Under the pieces are notes generated by a model. The model had not been told where the DNA came from and did not search any database. It saw nothing but the letters and a program-made list of their open reading frames with translations. Source: JAAZGD01 sp034003765 (GTDB taxonomy: Bacteria > Bacillota > Clostridia > Peptostreptococcales > Anaerovoracaceae). From it: a DNA stretch of 62,356 nucleotides. The stretch covers positions 1-62,356 of the forward strand of contig JAVEXZ010000012.1 in the NCBI GenBank assembly GCA_034003765.1, in the 5' to 3' direction. A program made the translations under genes and the position numbers. Positions 41,919 through 51,464 of this stretch are shown one piece after another. Numbering within the stretch: the stretch's first letter is position 1; each line of letters begins with the position of its first letter.

Positions 41919-43355
41919 TTAGTGAGTCAAAATTTCCTTGGCCTTTTTTAGTTGTTTGTCATCTTTCACTATTCCATGGGAATAGTCATAGGCCCATGTT
42001 TCAATTTTTGCCATGGTGGTGTAGTCCAGTGTTCCATAAGGCCAGAGACCCGCATCCATTTGGAAGGCTTTAACAGCAAGTACCGTTTCAGGTCCCATGA
42101 TCCCTGTAGCACTTACCTTGTATCCCATTAATGCCATGCGCTGTTGAGCTCCGTATACATTAAGCCCAATAGATCCCAATGAGGGTTTTACTTTTTCAGA
42201 CATGGGGACAAAGTTTCCATAAGCCGACTTTGCAGCCACCAAATCCCCTGCCACATTATTGGTGACTATGAAGTCTGGGGTAATCCCATTTTTATCAATT
42301 ATTTTCTTGTCTGGAGTGGTAAAATAAAAAACTGACAACTTAAAGCTACCCTCATTACCAATGGTTCCAACCATCTGGGCAACTCCCTTGCCATAAGTCT
42401 TTGTCCCAACAATAGTTGCTGTCTTGCTGTCTTGTAATGCTCCTACTAGAAGCTCAGTAGCACTGGCAGACCCCCCATCTACTAGGGCAACCGTTGGCAG
42501 TATATACTGATTAGATTTTGTTGAAGTATAAGTTTCTATTAGTTTACCCTGTCTAAAAAAATGTGTAATTGGCCCTGCTTCTATGTAATAGTCTGCAATA
42601 TTAATTGCTGTATTAATAAGGCCACCACCGTTGCCCCTTAAATCAAGTATTAAGGATTCGACCCCTTTATTTACAAGTGCAATTCGTGCCTTGTTAAATT
42701 CCTGATCCGCATCGCTATCAAATGAGCTTATTTTAATGTAGCCTATCTTATTGTCCAACAATTCATAATCAACGGCTTTAGATAGGATTTTATCCCGGGT
42801 CACATTTAGTTCATAAGAAATTCCATTCCTTAAAAGTGATATCTTAACTAGGGTTTGGGCTGGCCCTCTTAGGAGTTTTGCAATTTCTTCTAGGGGCTTT
42901 TGACTTATATCTATCCCATCAATATGGGTAAATACATCCCCTACCTTAATTCCCGCTTTAGAACCAGGTCCTCCCGAATGCAAATCCGTTACAATACATT
43001 GATCACCGCTTTTACTTATAGTTACGCCTACACCTTCATAGTTGTTATTTACCATTTCTTGAAAGTCTTGACCACCCTGGGGTTTTTCAAAGTATACACT
43101 GAAAGGATCCCCTAAAATATTGGTCGCTCCAGAAAATGCCCCTTTTAATACTTCATCGAATGTTACATCATCCTTATAGTTTTCATCGATATAAATGATG
43201 TAATCCTCTAAGGCTTTTAACCCCTCCTGTAGTCTTTGTTTTTCTGAGCTTGTTGTTCCATAAACAGAGGGAATAAAAAACACAAATGCTACAGAAGTCA
43301 GCACCATGGCAAGTATTATAATAATCGCAATGGCTTTTACAGTTCTTTGTTTCAT
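41919..43355 (-). CDS. ctpA: C-terminal processing peptidase (S41) with PG-binding domain
   Basis: A 478-residue tail-specific serine protease. A membrane anchor lies at about 7-30, a PDZ domain at about 105-190, and the S41 catalytic core at about 195-375. The Ser/Lys pair is Ser298 (GGSASATE) and Lys323 (TYGKG), 25 residues apart as in Prc/CtpA. The C-terminus (about 395-470) is a peptidoglycan-binding domain 1 (LNVYGAQQRMALMGYKVSATG..GPETVLAVKAFQ). It acts outside the membrane, trimming cell-wall or signalling proteins. It follows DUF1934 with a 20-base gap, and ends in a strong terminator. Confidence 0.9.
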   Translation of the reverse strand: MKQRTVKAIAIIIILAMVLTSVAFVFFIPSVYGTTSSEKQRLQEGLKALEDYIIYIDENYKDDVTFDEVLKGAFSGATNILGDPFSVYFEKPQGGQDFQEMVNNNYEGVGVTISKSGDQCIVTDLHSGGPGSKAGIKVGDVFTHIDGIDISQKPLEEIAKLLRGPAQTLVKISLLRNGISYELNVTRDKILSKAVDYELLDNKIGYIKISSFDSDADQEFNKARIALVNKGVESLILDLRGNGGGLINTAINIADYYIEAGPITHFFRQGKLIETYTSTKSNQYILPTVALVDGGSASATELLVGALQDSKTATIVGTKTYGKGVAQMVGTIGNEGSFKLSVFYFTTPDKKIIDKNGITPDFIVTNNVAGDLVAAKSAYGNFVPMSEKVKPSLGSIGLNVYGAQQRMALMGYKVSATGIMGPETVLAVKAFQMDAGLWPYGTLDYTTMAKIETWAYDYSHGIVKDDKQLKKAKEILTH

Positions 43356-43375
43356 TTTTTCTTGCCTTTCTTTTG

Positions 43376-43804
43376 CTACATCACTTCGATTTTTAACTTA
43401 TTGTGGCTTTCGGATAAGCCCCTAAGGCTTATATGGTAATCAATATCCAAAGAACCGACTCCCTCGTCTCCCATATTGTTTTCAACTAGATTTGTTAGTA
43501 CTTCCATTTCGAAAACACCAAAGGGAGTTTCATAAAATCCCATTGTACGTTTGCCTTTTTCAAATTCAATTTCTGTATCGTCCTCTGGATCTCCACTTCT
43601 CTTCATGATAACTTTGTCCCCAGTAAGTTTAAGATGAGTTTTACATCCAAGCATCCCTGAGAACTCGCTTTCATCGTACTCAAAATGAAGGGATTTTCCT
43701 CGCTTGTAGAACTTCCCCTCTGTTACTAATTCTATCTTTTCTTCTTCTTCCCCGACGTAGATTTGTTTACCTACGATTTTTAGCATTATATCTTTCATAT
43801 CCAT
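43376..43804 (-). CDS. DUF1934 beta-barrel protein
   Basis: A 142-residue protein of the DUF1934 family (small beta-barrel, lipocalin-like). It is rich in alternating strands (KIVGKQIYV, GKFYKRGKSLHFEYDESEF, ISLRGLSESHNKLKIEV). The family clusters with D-alanine or arginyl-tRNA genes in Firmicutes; its role is unknown. Its start lies 38 bases inside the 3' end of ddl, so a later start (43798 or 43786) is possible. Confidence 0.72.
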   Translation of the reverse strand: MDMKDIMLKIVGKQIYVGEEEEKIELVTEGKFYKRGKSLHFEYDESEFSGMLGCKTHLKLTGDKVIMKRSGDPEDDTEIEFEKGKRTMGFYETPFGVFEMEVLTNLVENNMGDEGVGSLDIDYHISLRGLSESHNKLKIEVM

Positions 43805-44813
43805 ACCCCACTATACTTTCTACCAGCTGGGGAAAACTAAGGCCAGATGCTTCCCACAATAGTGGCATCATACTGTATTTAGTAAATCCCGGAATGGTGT
43901 TAATTTCATTTATATATATTGTACCCAATTTTCTGTCCTTAAAGAAGTCAATTCTTGCAAATCCTTGACCATCAATTGCCTGAAAGGCCTTTATGGCCAA
44001 TCTCTTAATCTCCTCTTGGTCTTCTTTTGATATTTGTGCAGGAATCATTAGCTTAGATGCTCCCTCTGACCCATACTTTGCTTTGTAGTCATAAAACTCT
44101 TGGGCAGGAAGGATTTCTCCAATTGCAGATACTTTCATGCTTTCAGCCCTATTGCCAATTACCGATACTTCCAGTTCTCTACAGTCTAGACCCTCTTCAA
44201 TAACAATCCTTCGATCATAAGCAAGGGCATTTATTAATGCAGGCTCAAGATCTTCTGGCTTTTTCACTTTTGTTATCCCTACACTAGAACCCATATTAGC
44301 AGGTTTTACAAATAGGGGGAATTTCAGACATTCTAGTATTCTAGCTCGGCTAAGCCCAGGTGCGTCCTCTAGTTCTTCCTCTGAGAAATAGAGATATTTA
44401 CATTGAGGGATGTCCAAACTTTTAAATACATTTTTGGCAAGAGCCTTGTCCATAGCTAAAGATGATGCCAATACCCCGCATCCCCCATAGGGTATATCTA
44501 ACATTTCCAGTAGCCCCTGTATGGTACCATCTTCACCATAGGGCCCATGAAGTATTGGTAGGATGAAGTCTACAACTTCTTTTAGATGGCCTAATTCAAG
44601 ATGTTCTGATTGTGTGAGCCAATTGTCTGATTCAAGATCTTCCAATTTACCCTCAAATATTCGCCATTGGCCTTCTCTGCTAATACCCAAAGGAACAACT
44701 TGATAATCAGGTAGGCTTCTTGCCGCCTTTATAACCGCCCCAGCCGACATCAAGGATATCTCATATTCTTGAGAACGACCGCCGAAAACAACACCTATAC
44801 GTTTCTTGTCCAT
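43767..44813 (-). CDS. ddl: D-alanine--D-alanine ligase
   Basis: A 348-residue ATP-grasp ligase that joins two D-alanines for peptidoglycan synthesis. The N-terminus is GVVFGGRSQEYEISLMSA, then LHGPYGEDGTIQGLLEMLDIPYGGCG (substrate loop), FVKPANMGSSVGITKVKK (ATP) and FARIDFFKDRKL..INEINTIPGFTKYSMMP (Mg and D-Ala). The start overlaps the phosphohexomutase stop (TAATG). Being in an operon with DUF1934 and the mutase suggests cell-wall metabolism. Confidence 0.95.
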   Translation of the reverse strand: MDKKRIGVVFGGRSQEYEISLMSAGAVIKAARSLPDYQVVPLGISREGQWRIFEGKLEDLESDNWLTQSEHLELGHLKEVVDFILPILHGPYGEDGTIQGLLEMLDIPYGGCGVLASSLAMDKALAKNVFKSLDIPQCKYLYFSEEELEDAPGLSRARILECLKFPLFVKPANMGSSVGITKVKKPEDLEPALINALAYDRRIVIEEGLDCRELEVSVIGNRAESMKVSAIGEILPAQEFYDYKAKYGSEGASKLMIPAQISKEDQEEIKRLAIKAFQAIDGQGFARIDFFKDRKLGTIYINEINTIPGFTKYSMMPLLWEASGLSFPQLVESIVGYGYERYNAKNRR

Positions 44814-46504
44814 TATACTTCCTTATTTTTTATCCATTGGCTAAGGGCCTGGGACATTTCTTCTAGAAAGGCTCCCACTTCTTCAGAGCTTTCCCCTGTA
44901 CCAAAAATATATATCTTTAGCTTTGGCTCTGTTCCCGATGGGCGAACAGCAAAGCCTCTATCCTTCTCCATTATGAATTCCACTAGATTCGAAGGGGGCA
45001 AACTAATGCCTTCCTCATAATCAACAAAGCCAGTAACACTGTGTCCATGTACTTCCTTGAAAGGATTCTTCCTAAGATCTTCCATAATCGCCGCCATTGT
45101 TTCCATTCCCTTGGCTCCTGGAAATTGAAAGTCCAACAAATGATTACGATAATATCCGTATTCTTGATGCAATTCATCTAAACGATCTATCAGGGTTTTA
45201 CCCTCTTTTTTGTAGTAGGCCACCATCTCACATACCAGCATGGCTGCATTTACACCATCTTTATCTCTAACATAGGTCCCTTTTAAGTAACCGTAACTTT
45301 CTTCATAACCAAAGATATAGTCATCTTCCCTGCCTTGGTCCTCTTCTTCTCCAATTATAGCCCCGATGTACTTAAAGCCAGTTAGGGTGGTTGCCACTCT
45401 AACCCCATACTTTTTACAAATTTCGTCACCCATTTTTGTCGTGACGACAGTCCTAACAACATAAGGGTTTTTAGGCATTGTTTCGTTGGTCTTTCGGATG
45501 TGACATATGTAGTCAGTCAAAAGTACTCCTATTTGATTGCCTGTAGGCAAATGATAGTCTCCCTGGTGAAGAACAGCAACACCAAGCCTATCACTGTCTG
45601 GATCTGTAGCCAAGAGTAAGTCCGTTTTTTTATTTTCTGCTAAGGCTAAGCCCAAAGCAAGTGCTTCCTTTTTCTCTGGATTAGGGTATGGGCATGTGGG
45701 AAAATCACCATCTGGGTATTTTTGCTCTGGAACCAGGTATAAGTCCCTTACCCCAATCCGCTTTAGTATTTCTAAAACTGGAACCAGGCCTGCACCATTT
45801 AAGGGCGTATAGGCTACAGATACAAGTCCGCAATCAATTCCTGTTGATTCCCCATATACAGCATCGTAATAGGCATTTTTACTTGCCTCCCCCATCATGG
45901 TTAATTTGCCACTTTCACATTTTAATGGGCTTGCAAACCATTCTTGTTTTTCAACTAGGGCTAATATCTTATTGGCCTCATCTTCGCTAACCTGACAGCC
46001 TCTATTATTATAAACTTTATATCCGTTATATTCAGCAGGGTTATGGCTTGCTGTAACCATTATACCCATGGAACATCCATGAAGTCGAACAGCAAAGCTT
46101 AAGGCGGGGGCTGGCATTAATGTGTCGTAGAGGAAGGCATCTAGTCCCGCCCCTGTAATAATTTTCGCTATTATTTCAGCAAATTCAGTGGATTTATTAC
46201 GGCTATCATACCCTATAGCAACAGAGCCGCCAAGGCAGTTTTCTTTTATATAGGCAACCAAGCCCATAGTAGTTTTTTCTACACTATAGCGATTCATCCT
46301 ATTGGTTCCAGCTCCTAGCTTGCCTCGCAAGCCCCCAGTGCCAAAGGATAATTCTCTATAAAACCTATCTGATATTTCTTCCTGGGCCGCCAGGTCTCCC
46401 TTAAGTGAAGCCGCCCAAAGTCTAGCCAGTTCTTCCTTTATATCTAAATCTAAGTCCTGGCGAGAAAGCCAGGTTTTGACCTTTTCTTCAATGATATTAT
46501 TCAT
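44813..46504 (-). CDS. Phosphoglucomutase/phosphomannomutase
   Basis: About 563 residues with the four alpha-D-phosphohexomutase domains: catalytic serine in VTASHNPAEYNGYKVY, metal loop ATDPDSDRLG, sugar-binding GYEESYGYL and phosphate-binding RPSGTEPKLKIYIFG. It interconverts hexose 1- and 6-phosphates and resembles PgcA-type (glucose) enzymes in length. I use ATG 46504 (MNNIIEEK), six bases after GGAGGGG; the ATG at 46528 has no ribosome site. It leads the operon with ddl and DUF1934. Confidence 0.92.
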   Translation of the reverse strand: MNNIIEEKVKTWLSRQDLDLDIKEELARLWAASLKGDLAAQEEISDRFYRELSFGTGGLRGKLGAGTNRMNRYSVEKTTMGLVAYIKENCLGGSVAIGYDSRNKSTEFAEIIAKIITGAGLDAFLYDTLMPAPALSFAVRLHGCSMGIMVTASHNPAEYNGYKVYNNRGCQVSEDEANKILALVEKQEWFASPLKCESGKLTMMGEASKNAYYDAVYGESTGIDCGLVSVAYTPLNGAGLVPVLEILKRIGVRDLYLVPEQKYPDGDFPTCPYPNPEKKEALALGLALAENKKTDLLLATDPDSDRLGVAVLHQGDYHLPTGNQIGVLLTDYICHIRKTNETMPKNPYVVRTVVTTKMGDEICKKYGVRVATTLTGFKYIGAIIGEEEDQGREDDYIFGYEESYGYLKGTYVRDKDGVNAAMLVCEMVAYYKKEGKTLIDRLDELHQEYGYYRNHLLDFQFPGAKGMETMAAIMEDLRKNPFKEVHGHSVTGFVDYEEGISLPPSNLVEFIMEKDRGFAVRPSGTEPKLKIYIFGTGESSEEVGAFLEEMSQALSQWIKNKEV

Positions 46505-46679
46505 GACTTCCCCTCCTTCAACTTGCATCTCAATCTCAGAATTATACCATATTTCCCTTGTTTCACAAAGTACTATTTACCTGCTTCTTGCCTCTAAGGG
46601 CACAGAGGATGTCCATGATTTCTCACAGATTTACCACAAAATCTTCATAAAATGGGAGTATACTAGGCAATAAATTGGG

Positions 46680-46685
46680 TATAAT
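46680..46685 (+). promoter_or_regulatory. -10 box of htrA
   Basis: TATAAT in a TTGGGTATAATAGTAAT context, 24 bases before the coding start. The -35 region is not clear. The region 46529-46705 lies between divergent genes and should hold both promoters. Confidence 0.5.
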
Positions 46686-46708
46686 AGTAATCATATAGGG
46701 AGGTTATG

Positions 46709-47941
46709 ATGAAAGAATATAGAGAAAATGCTCAGGTCCAAGATTATGGCCCTGGAATAAGAAGACAAGTAGAGGATATTTCCAAAAGTACTACAAGTAA
46801 AAAGAAGATAGGCTTTACAAAAAAGAGTTTAGCACTATTTGTAATATTATCCCTATTGTTTTCCGGATTTGTTGGTTTTACAGGAGGTCTTTTTGCAACT
46901 AGTCTTGCAAATGAGGGACTATTCACTGGTATTGTTAGGTCCATCTTGCCAGATAGGGCAACTTCAGAATTCTCTGAGGGGGGGCTAAACTTGGCTAAAG
47001 CCACGGGAAGCGAGCTAACAATTCAAGAGATTATCAATCAAACGGCAAACGCAGTGGTTGAAATACGAACTGAGTCTGTAATAACCGATGGGTGGATTGG
47101 AGAATACATTACTCAAGGGGCAGGTTCTGGAGTGATATTTCAGCCAAATGGTTATATTATGACCAATAACCATGTTATCCAAGGGGCTAGGAAAATAACA
47201 GTCACCTTAAAGAACGGAAAGGCCTACGAGGCGAGTCTTGTTGGCAGAGACCCTCAGACAGATGTGGCGGTAATAAAGATAAAAGCTTCTGGTCTAACTG
47301 CGGCAAGTATCGGCGATAGCGATAGTCTAGTTTTTGGTGATTTGGCAGTTGTAATTGGCAATCCTTTAGGTGAGTTAGGGGGAACTGCTACAGTAGGAAT
47401 TGTAAGTGCTTTAGATAGGGAGATAACCCTAGATGGTAAGACCATGTCTTTGTTACAAACAGATGCATCCATTAACCCAGGTAATTCTGGAGGTGGGCTT
47501 TTCAATCAATACGGGGAATTGGTGGGTTTGGTTGTGGCTAAATCCGCGGGATCAAATGTTGAAGGCATTGGATTTGCCATACCGATTAATAGGGCTTTTG
47601 CTGTGGCAAAGGAATTGATAGATCACGGTTATGTTCAAGGAAGGGTGCAGATGGGACTGCTCTTAATGGACATTTCTAACTCCCAAGATGCACTTAAAAA
47701 TGGGGTTAGCACTTTAGGTGTTTATGTTGTTAAGGCAGACAGCCCAGAGGCCAAAGCGGCCGGTTTTGAAAATGGCGACAGACTTATCGCTATTGAAGAT
47801 GATATTATTACTTCTTATCCTCAAGTTCTAAAAGCCTTGGAGAAGTACTCTGTGGGAGATATTATCAAGGTTACCGTGGATAGAGACAATCGGTCTATAA
47901 TCCTAACTCTTAAGCTGGGAGAAAAAAGGCCTCCTGAGTAA
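46709..47941 (+). CDS. htrA: HtrA/DegP-type serine protease
   Basis: About 410 residues: cytoplasmic N-terminus, membrane helix (about 42-64), trypsin-like domain with His156 (TNNHVI), Asp186 (TDVAVIKI) and Ser261 (NPGNSGGGLF) counting from the first ATG, and a C-terminal PDZ domain (about 305-400). It degrades or refolds misfolded proteins at the outer face of the membrane. Two adjacent ATGs (46706, 46709) follow GGGAGG; the second has the better spacing (five bases). The only plus-strand protein gene in the window, and divergent from the phosphohexomutase gene. A shared terminator with the GntR gene follows. Confidence 0.93.
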   Translation: MKEYRENAQVQDYGPGIRRQVEDISKSTTSKKKIGFTKKSLALFVILSLLFSGFVGFTGGLFATSLANEGLFTGIVRSILPDRATSEFSEGGLNLAKATGSELTIQEIINQTANAVVEIRTESVITDGWIGEYITQGAGSGVIFQPNGYIMTNNHVIQGARKITVTLKNGKAYEASLVGRDPQTDVAVIKIKASGLTAASIGDSDSLVFGDLAVVIGNPLGELGGTATVGIVSALDREITLDGKTMSLLQTDASINPGNSGGGLFNQYGELVGLVVAKSAGSNVEGIGFAIPINRAFAVAKELIDHGYVQGRVQMGLLLMDISNSQDALKNGVSTLGVYVVKADSPEAKAAGFENGDRLIAIEDDIITSYPQVLKALEKYSVGDIIKVTVDRDNRSIILTLKLGEKRPPE

Positions 47942-48002
47942 TTTGTCAGCTCCCCTCCCTAACAATAGAACCTCAGTGAAATTTCGGGATTTGGAGAAAA
48001 AC

Positions 48003-48035
48003 AAAAGCCTTAAGGATTAAACCCCTAGGGCTTTT
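48003..48035. terminator. Bidirectional terminator between htrA and the GntR gene
   Basis: AAAAGCC and GGCTTTT frame an imperfect hairpin; T-rich runs follow on both strands. It serves the two convergent genes. Confidence 0.7.
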
Positions 48036-48044
48036 CTTCTTTAT

Positions 48045-48710
48045 CTATTTAACTTTCTCTGCAATCACCATCTGTTTCAACCCATCTATATGATTATCTG
48101 CAGCCATTCTAGCTTTAACTGGATCCCCTCCTAGAATAGCATCAAGGATCTCCTTATGCTCTTGTGGCATCTTTTCAGCCCGGCGAAAATCATCATAATA
48201 AAGGTATCTGAACCGAAGAACCATGTCCTGAAGTTGTCCCACCATAACTGCCAATAATTTATTGCCTGTTCCTTGGACTATTAGATGGTGAAAAAGGGTA
48301 TCCAAGGAGATCATCTGCTCCATATCTCCTTTTTCAACGGCTTGGTTAAATGCTTGACTTACCTCTAACAATTCGTTTTTCTGTTCTTCTGTAAATCGGA
48401 TAGTAGCTAAATCAGCGGCCAAACCTTCCATAGTTTGACGAACCTCCAATATATCTACCATATCTTGATTAGATAAAGAAGAGGCATAGGCACCCCGTCT
48501 TGGTTCAATACTTATCATTCCTTCTTTTTCCAGTTTTCTGATAGCTTCTCTAACTGGAGTTCTTGACACCCCCATTTCTTCTGCCAATTCTACTTCCATC
48601 ATCCGTGTCCCAGGTGCTATTAATCCCATCATAATTTTCATTTTCAATTCATCATAAACAAGGTCCCTTAGAGGTTTATGCCTCTGTAAATCAAAATTGA
48701 TCATAGTCAA
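48045..48710 (-). CDS. GntR family transcriptional regulator (FCD domain)
   Basis: A 221-residue FadR-type regulator. An N-terminal winged helix-turn-helix (about 10-75, with ELAEEMGVSRTPVREAIRKLEKEG and MISIEPRRGAYA) is followed by a helical FCD ligand domain (about 85-215) holding Asp/His residues that bind a metal or carboxylate (TLFHHLIVQGTGN). Such regulators respond to organic acids. The target is unknown; ispE lies just upstream on the same strand with an 11-base gap, and convergent htrA is downstream. Confidence 0.9.
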   Translation of the reverse strand: MTMINFDLQRHKPLRDLVYDELKMKIMMGLIAPGTRMMEVELAEEMGVSRTPVREAIRKLEKEGMISIEPRRGAYASSLSNQDMVDILEVRQTMEGLAADLATIRFTEEQKNELLEVSQAFNQAVEKGDMEQMISLDTLFHHLIVQGTGNKLLAVMVGQLQDMVLRFRYLYYDDFRRAEKMPQEHKEILDAILGGDPVKARMAADNHIDGLKQMVIAEKVK

Positions 48711-48721
48711 TACTCCCTTTC

Positions 48722-49660
48722 TTATATACTATATCCCAATACTGATGTCTGGGTTAAAAATGTCTCACGTAACTCATTCTTCATTATTTTGTAGGTTTTT
48801 CTTGCTTCTTCTTCTTCAAGATAGAGTCCATAAATAGTTGGTCCACTGCCACTCATTAGAATTCCTTGGGCACCGCCTAAAGAAATAACCTTACTTTTTG
48901 TATACATAGCAATAGCATATCTCTTAAAGACTACATTTTCAAGAACATTTACCATATTTTTGCTAATAAGGTCCCAATTTTTTTTCCTCAATCCATCTAT
49001 CAATTCTTGATTATTGGGTCTTGTTTCTACTATTTCTTCATCAAATAATTTGTATATTTCTGGAGTAGAGCATCCTACTGGGGGTTTTGTTAGAACCACA
49101 TAAGCTTTTATTCCTTGTAAGGGGCTCAGTTGTGTGCCTCTTCCTTTTGCTAATGCGCAAATACCAGCTTTAGGGTCACGGCGAATTTCATCCCCCAAAA
49201 AATCATGACTAGCAGCCTGGCCCATAAGGGAGAATACAACATCAGATCCAAGTTTTTCTCCATGGGTCATTAATTGTTCCAAAGACATCTTCATGCCCAG
49301 TAAATGATTTAGTCCCAAGAGTACAGAGGCTGCATTTCCACTGCCTCCACCAAGTCCCGCAGTTACAGGAATTCTTTTCTTTATGTCTATACGGATTTTT
49401 TCCCTTATACCCCCAACTTCTCTCATCAAATCAGCAGCTTGATATGCAATATTTCGCTGATCCCGAGGCAAATACTTTCTGTTTGTGGATACCTCTATTC
49501 CCTTTTCATCAGGGATAAGCCTTATAGACACGTCATCATAAAGCTCTATTTGATGAAGTACCATTTCTACTTCATGATAGCCATCAGGAAGTTTACCCAA
49601 CACATCTAATGAGAGGTTGATCTTAGCAAATGACTTCATTGTAATGATATTCGGCTTCAT
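48722..49660 (-). CDS. ispE: 4-diphosphocytidyl-2-C-methyl-D-erythritol kinase
   Basis: About 312 residues. A GHMP-kinase of the MEP isoprenoid pathway, phosphorylating CDP-ME at the 2-hydroxyl. SFAKINLSLDVLGKLPDGYHEVEMV (substrate site) and TAGLGGGSGNAASVLLGLN (ATP loop) are diagnostic, with SGSGPTIYGLY near the C-terminus. The ATG at 49660 (MKPNII) follows GGAGAAAACA; earlier starts lack a ribosome site. The downstream neighbour is the GntR regulator. Confidence 0.92.
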   Translation of the reverse strand: MKPNIITMKSFAKINLSLDVLGKLPDGYHEVEMVLHQIELYDDVSIRLIPDEKGIEVSTNRKYLPRDQRNIAYQAADLMREVGGIREKIRIDIKKRIPVTAGLGGGSGNAASVLLGLNHLLGMKMSLEQLMTHGEKLGSDVVFSLMGQAASHDFLGDEIRRDPKAGICALAKGRGTQLSPLQGIKAYVVLTKPPVGCSTPEIYKLFDEEIVETRPNNQELIDGLRKKNWDLISKNMVNVLENVVFKRYAIAMYTKSKVISLGGAQGILMSGSGPTIYGLYLEEEEARKTYKIMKNELRETFLTQTSVLGYSI

Positions 49661-49721
49661 TGTTTTCTCCAGCTTTTTGAGTGTAAAAGGGGCAGGCATA
49701 TTTATGCCTACCCCTCAGCTT

Positions 49722-50597
49722 TTATTTCTTTTTCTTGGCTTTACCTTTTCCCTGCTTGGGGTTAGTGGTGGTAGCTGCTCTTTTCTTTGCAGCCTCTTTC
49801 TTTTTAGCCTCTTCCCTGGCCTTGGTTCCCGACTTGTAGTCGCTACCTGCCTCCTTGATAGGACGAGGTGCCTTTACTTTTTTTCGGTTAGGATCAGAAG
49901 CTTCTTCTCTTGTCATGCCTTTTTCCTCAAGGATCTTGGCTATGTCTTTTTCTTTTTGCTCTTTTGCTTTTTGAGCAGCTAGTTGAGATTTCTCTTTGGC
50001 TCTTTGGTCTTTAGCCACTATCTCCTCAACGGATTTTCCTTTTTCTTTAGCCACCTTATATGGGTTCACTTTTTTCTCTTCTTTTTTGTCTTTGCCGTCT
50101 TTTCCACTGCCATCCTTAGATTTCTTCATAGTTCTAGTTGAAAGTACAACTACCGCGGCCATCATAACCCCCATAAGAACCATGTTCACCGTCATATCTT
50201 TAGATGAATCCCTAGTAGAAAATTTAATGTGTATATCCTCCTCTAAGAATTCTCCTGATAAGCTTTGAAATGTATCGTCCACAACCAATCGATATTCCAT
50301 GTTTTGCTGCAAATCGCCATTAGCAGCAACAAGGGCCAAGCCCTCTTCTTTTTCACTGAATACCACTGTGAAATCAACTTTTTTGTTGTCAGCGTCATAA
50401 AAATGAACTGACTCTGCATTCTCTTTTACAGCAACGTTCTGATTGAAATATAATTTTACCGCAAAATTCATCGCTTGATAGTCTATCCCGCCATCTTCTG
50501 GGTAGCTTCTTTCCAACTCTAATGCCCCAAAGGCCAGAGTAGTGCATGACAGTACCAATACAATAATTAGGCTGATGACTGCGCCTATTCTCCTCAT
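49722..50597 (-). CDS. Exported Ig-like protein with cytoplasmic Lys-rich tail
   Basis: A 291-residue protein. A signal-like segment (1-24) is followed by an Ig-like domain (about 28-130, similar to Big_5/SbsA-type: SYPEDGGIDYQAMNFAVKLYFNQNV). Then comes one membrane helix (about 137-155) and a ~135-residue highly basic tail of K/E/A repeats (KAKEQKEKD, REEAKKKEAAKKRA). The topology puts the Ig domain outside and the basic tail inside, where it may bind nucleic acid or acidic partners. The function is unknown. It overlaps tadA by four bases. Confidence 0.6.
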   Translation of the reverse strand: MRRIGAVISLIIVLVLSCTTLAFGALELERSYPEDGGIDYQAMNFAVKLYFNQNVAVKENAESVHFYDADNKKVDFTVVFSEKEEGLALVAANGDLQQNMEYRLVVDDTFQSLSGEFLEEDIHIKFSTRDSSKDMTVNMVLMGVMMAAVVVLSTRTMKKSKDGSGKDGKDKKEEKKVNPYKVAKEKGKSVEEIVAKDQRAKEKSQLAAQKAKEQKEKDIAKILEEKGMTREEASDPNRKKVKAPRPIKEAGSDYKSGTKAREEAKKKEAAKKRAATTTNPKQGKGKAKKKK

Positions 50598-51061
50598 AAC
50601 AACTTGTCCTCCGCTTTCCTTGTTCTAATATCTTTGAAAAAGCTCTGTAAAATTGCCTTACAGGGCTCCTCCAAAATCCCCGATTCTATTTCTACTTGAT
50701 GATTAAATCCATCCTCTTGTAAAATATTTACTACAGACCCACATGCTCCTGCTTTAGGATCCTTTGTACCGAATACTACTTTGGTCACTCTTGCCCAAAC
50801 CATTGCCCCTGCACACATGGCACAGGGTTCACAAGTAACATAGAGGTCTGTCTCCAAAAGACGCCATCCTCCTAAAAAATTAGCTGCATCTCGAATTGCT
50901 AAGATCTCAGCATGGGCTGTAGGATCTTTTTCAATCACTGTCCTGTTGTAGCCTCGGCCAATGATCTTTTGATCTTTTACTATGACACATCCAATGGGTA
51001 CCTCCCCTAAATCTCTTGCTTTTTCTGCCTCTTTAAGGGCCTCCATCATGTATTTCTCCAT
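50594..51061 (-). CDS. tadA: tRNA-specific adenosine deaminase
   Basis: About 155 residues. A zinc deaminase making inosine at the wobble position of tRNA-Arg(ACG). The HAE motif is in THAEILAIRDAA and the two zinc cysteines are in PCAMCAGAM. The ATG at 51061 (MEKYMMEAL) is the usual start for the family. A TTG at 51100 would give an extension and has a GGGGG-like site only downstream of itself. An array of tandem repeats with an assembly gap lies upstream. Confidence 0.9.
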   Translation of the reverse strand: MEKYMMEALKEAEKARDLGEVPIGCVIVKDQKIIGRGYNRTVIEKDPTAHAEILAIRDAANFLGGWRLLETDLYVTCEPCAMCAGAMVWARVTKVVFGTKDPKAGACGSVVNILQEDGFNHQVEIESGILEEPCKAILQSFFKDIRTRKAEDKLL

Positions 51062-51102
51062 AGACTTTATAATACTAACACAACCCCCTATATATTTCAA
51101 AT

Positions 51103-51340
51103 AAATTCTCTACTCTAGATATCAAACCTAGAAAATCTCAACACTAGATAGCAAACCTANNNNNNNNNNNNNNNNNNNNNNNNNNNNNNNNNNNNNNNNN
51201 NNNNNNNNNNNNNNNNNNNNNNNNNNNNNNNNNNNNNNNNNNNNNNNNNNNNNNNNNNNAAATTCTCTACTCTAGATATCAAACCTAGAAAATCTCAACA
51301 CTAGATAGCAAACCTATGAAATCTCAAAGCTGGATAACTG
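51103..51340. repeat. Degenerate ~29-bp tandem repeat around an assembly gap
   Basis: Units of the type CTCTACTCTAGATATCAAAC-CTAGAAAAT (29 bases) repeat with changes: CTCAACACTAGATAGC-AAACCTATGAAAT and CTCAAAGCTGGATAACTGCC. The 100-N gap (51160-51259) interrupts the array. Its flanks (51103-51159 and 51260-51316) share 57 identical bases, close to two repeat units. The true number of copies is therefore unknown; the gap may be a false join. The rest of the region to 51464 is AT-rich without a gene. Confidence 0.75.
51160..51259. other. Assembly gap (100 N) inside tandem repeat
   Basis: One hundred Ns. Both flanks carry the same 57 bases, consistent with contigs ending in a tandem repeat that the assembler could not resolve. 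Confidence 0.9.
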
Positions 51341-51464
51341 CCCTAAAAACCCAACCCATCCTAAAACAGCACAATTAAAAGACCTCCTAGTAATTTCTTG
51401 TTTTCTCTAGTTTAATCGATAAAATTTAATCCTAAAATTCACTCCATAAAATTCGCCTAAACTT

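Noticed and set aside
51103..51340. CRISPR-like array near tadA
   Set aside because: 29-base units follow one another without spacers and vary in sequence; no cas genes.
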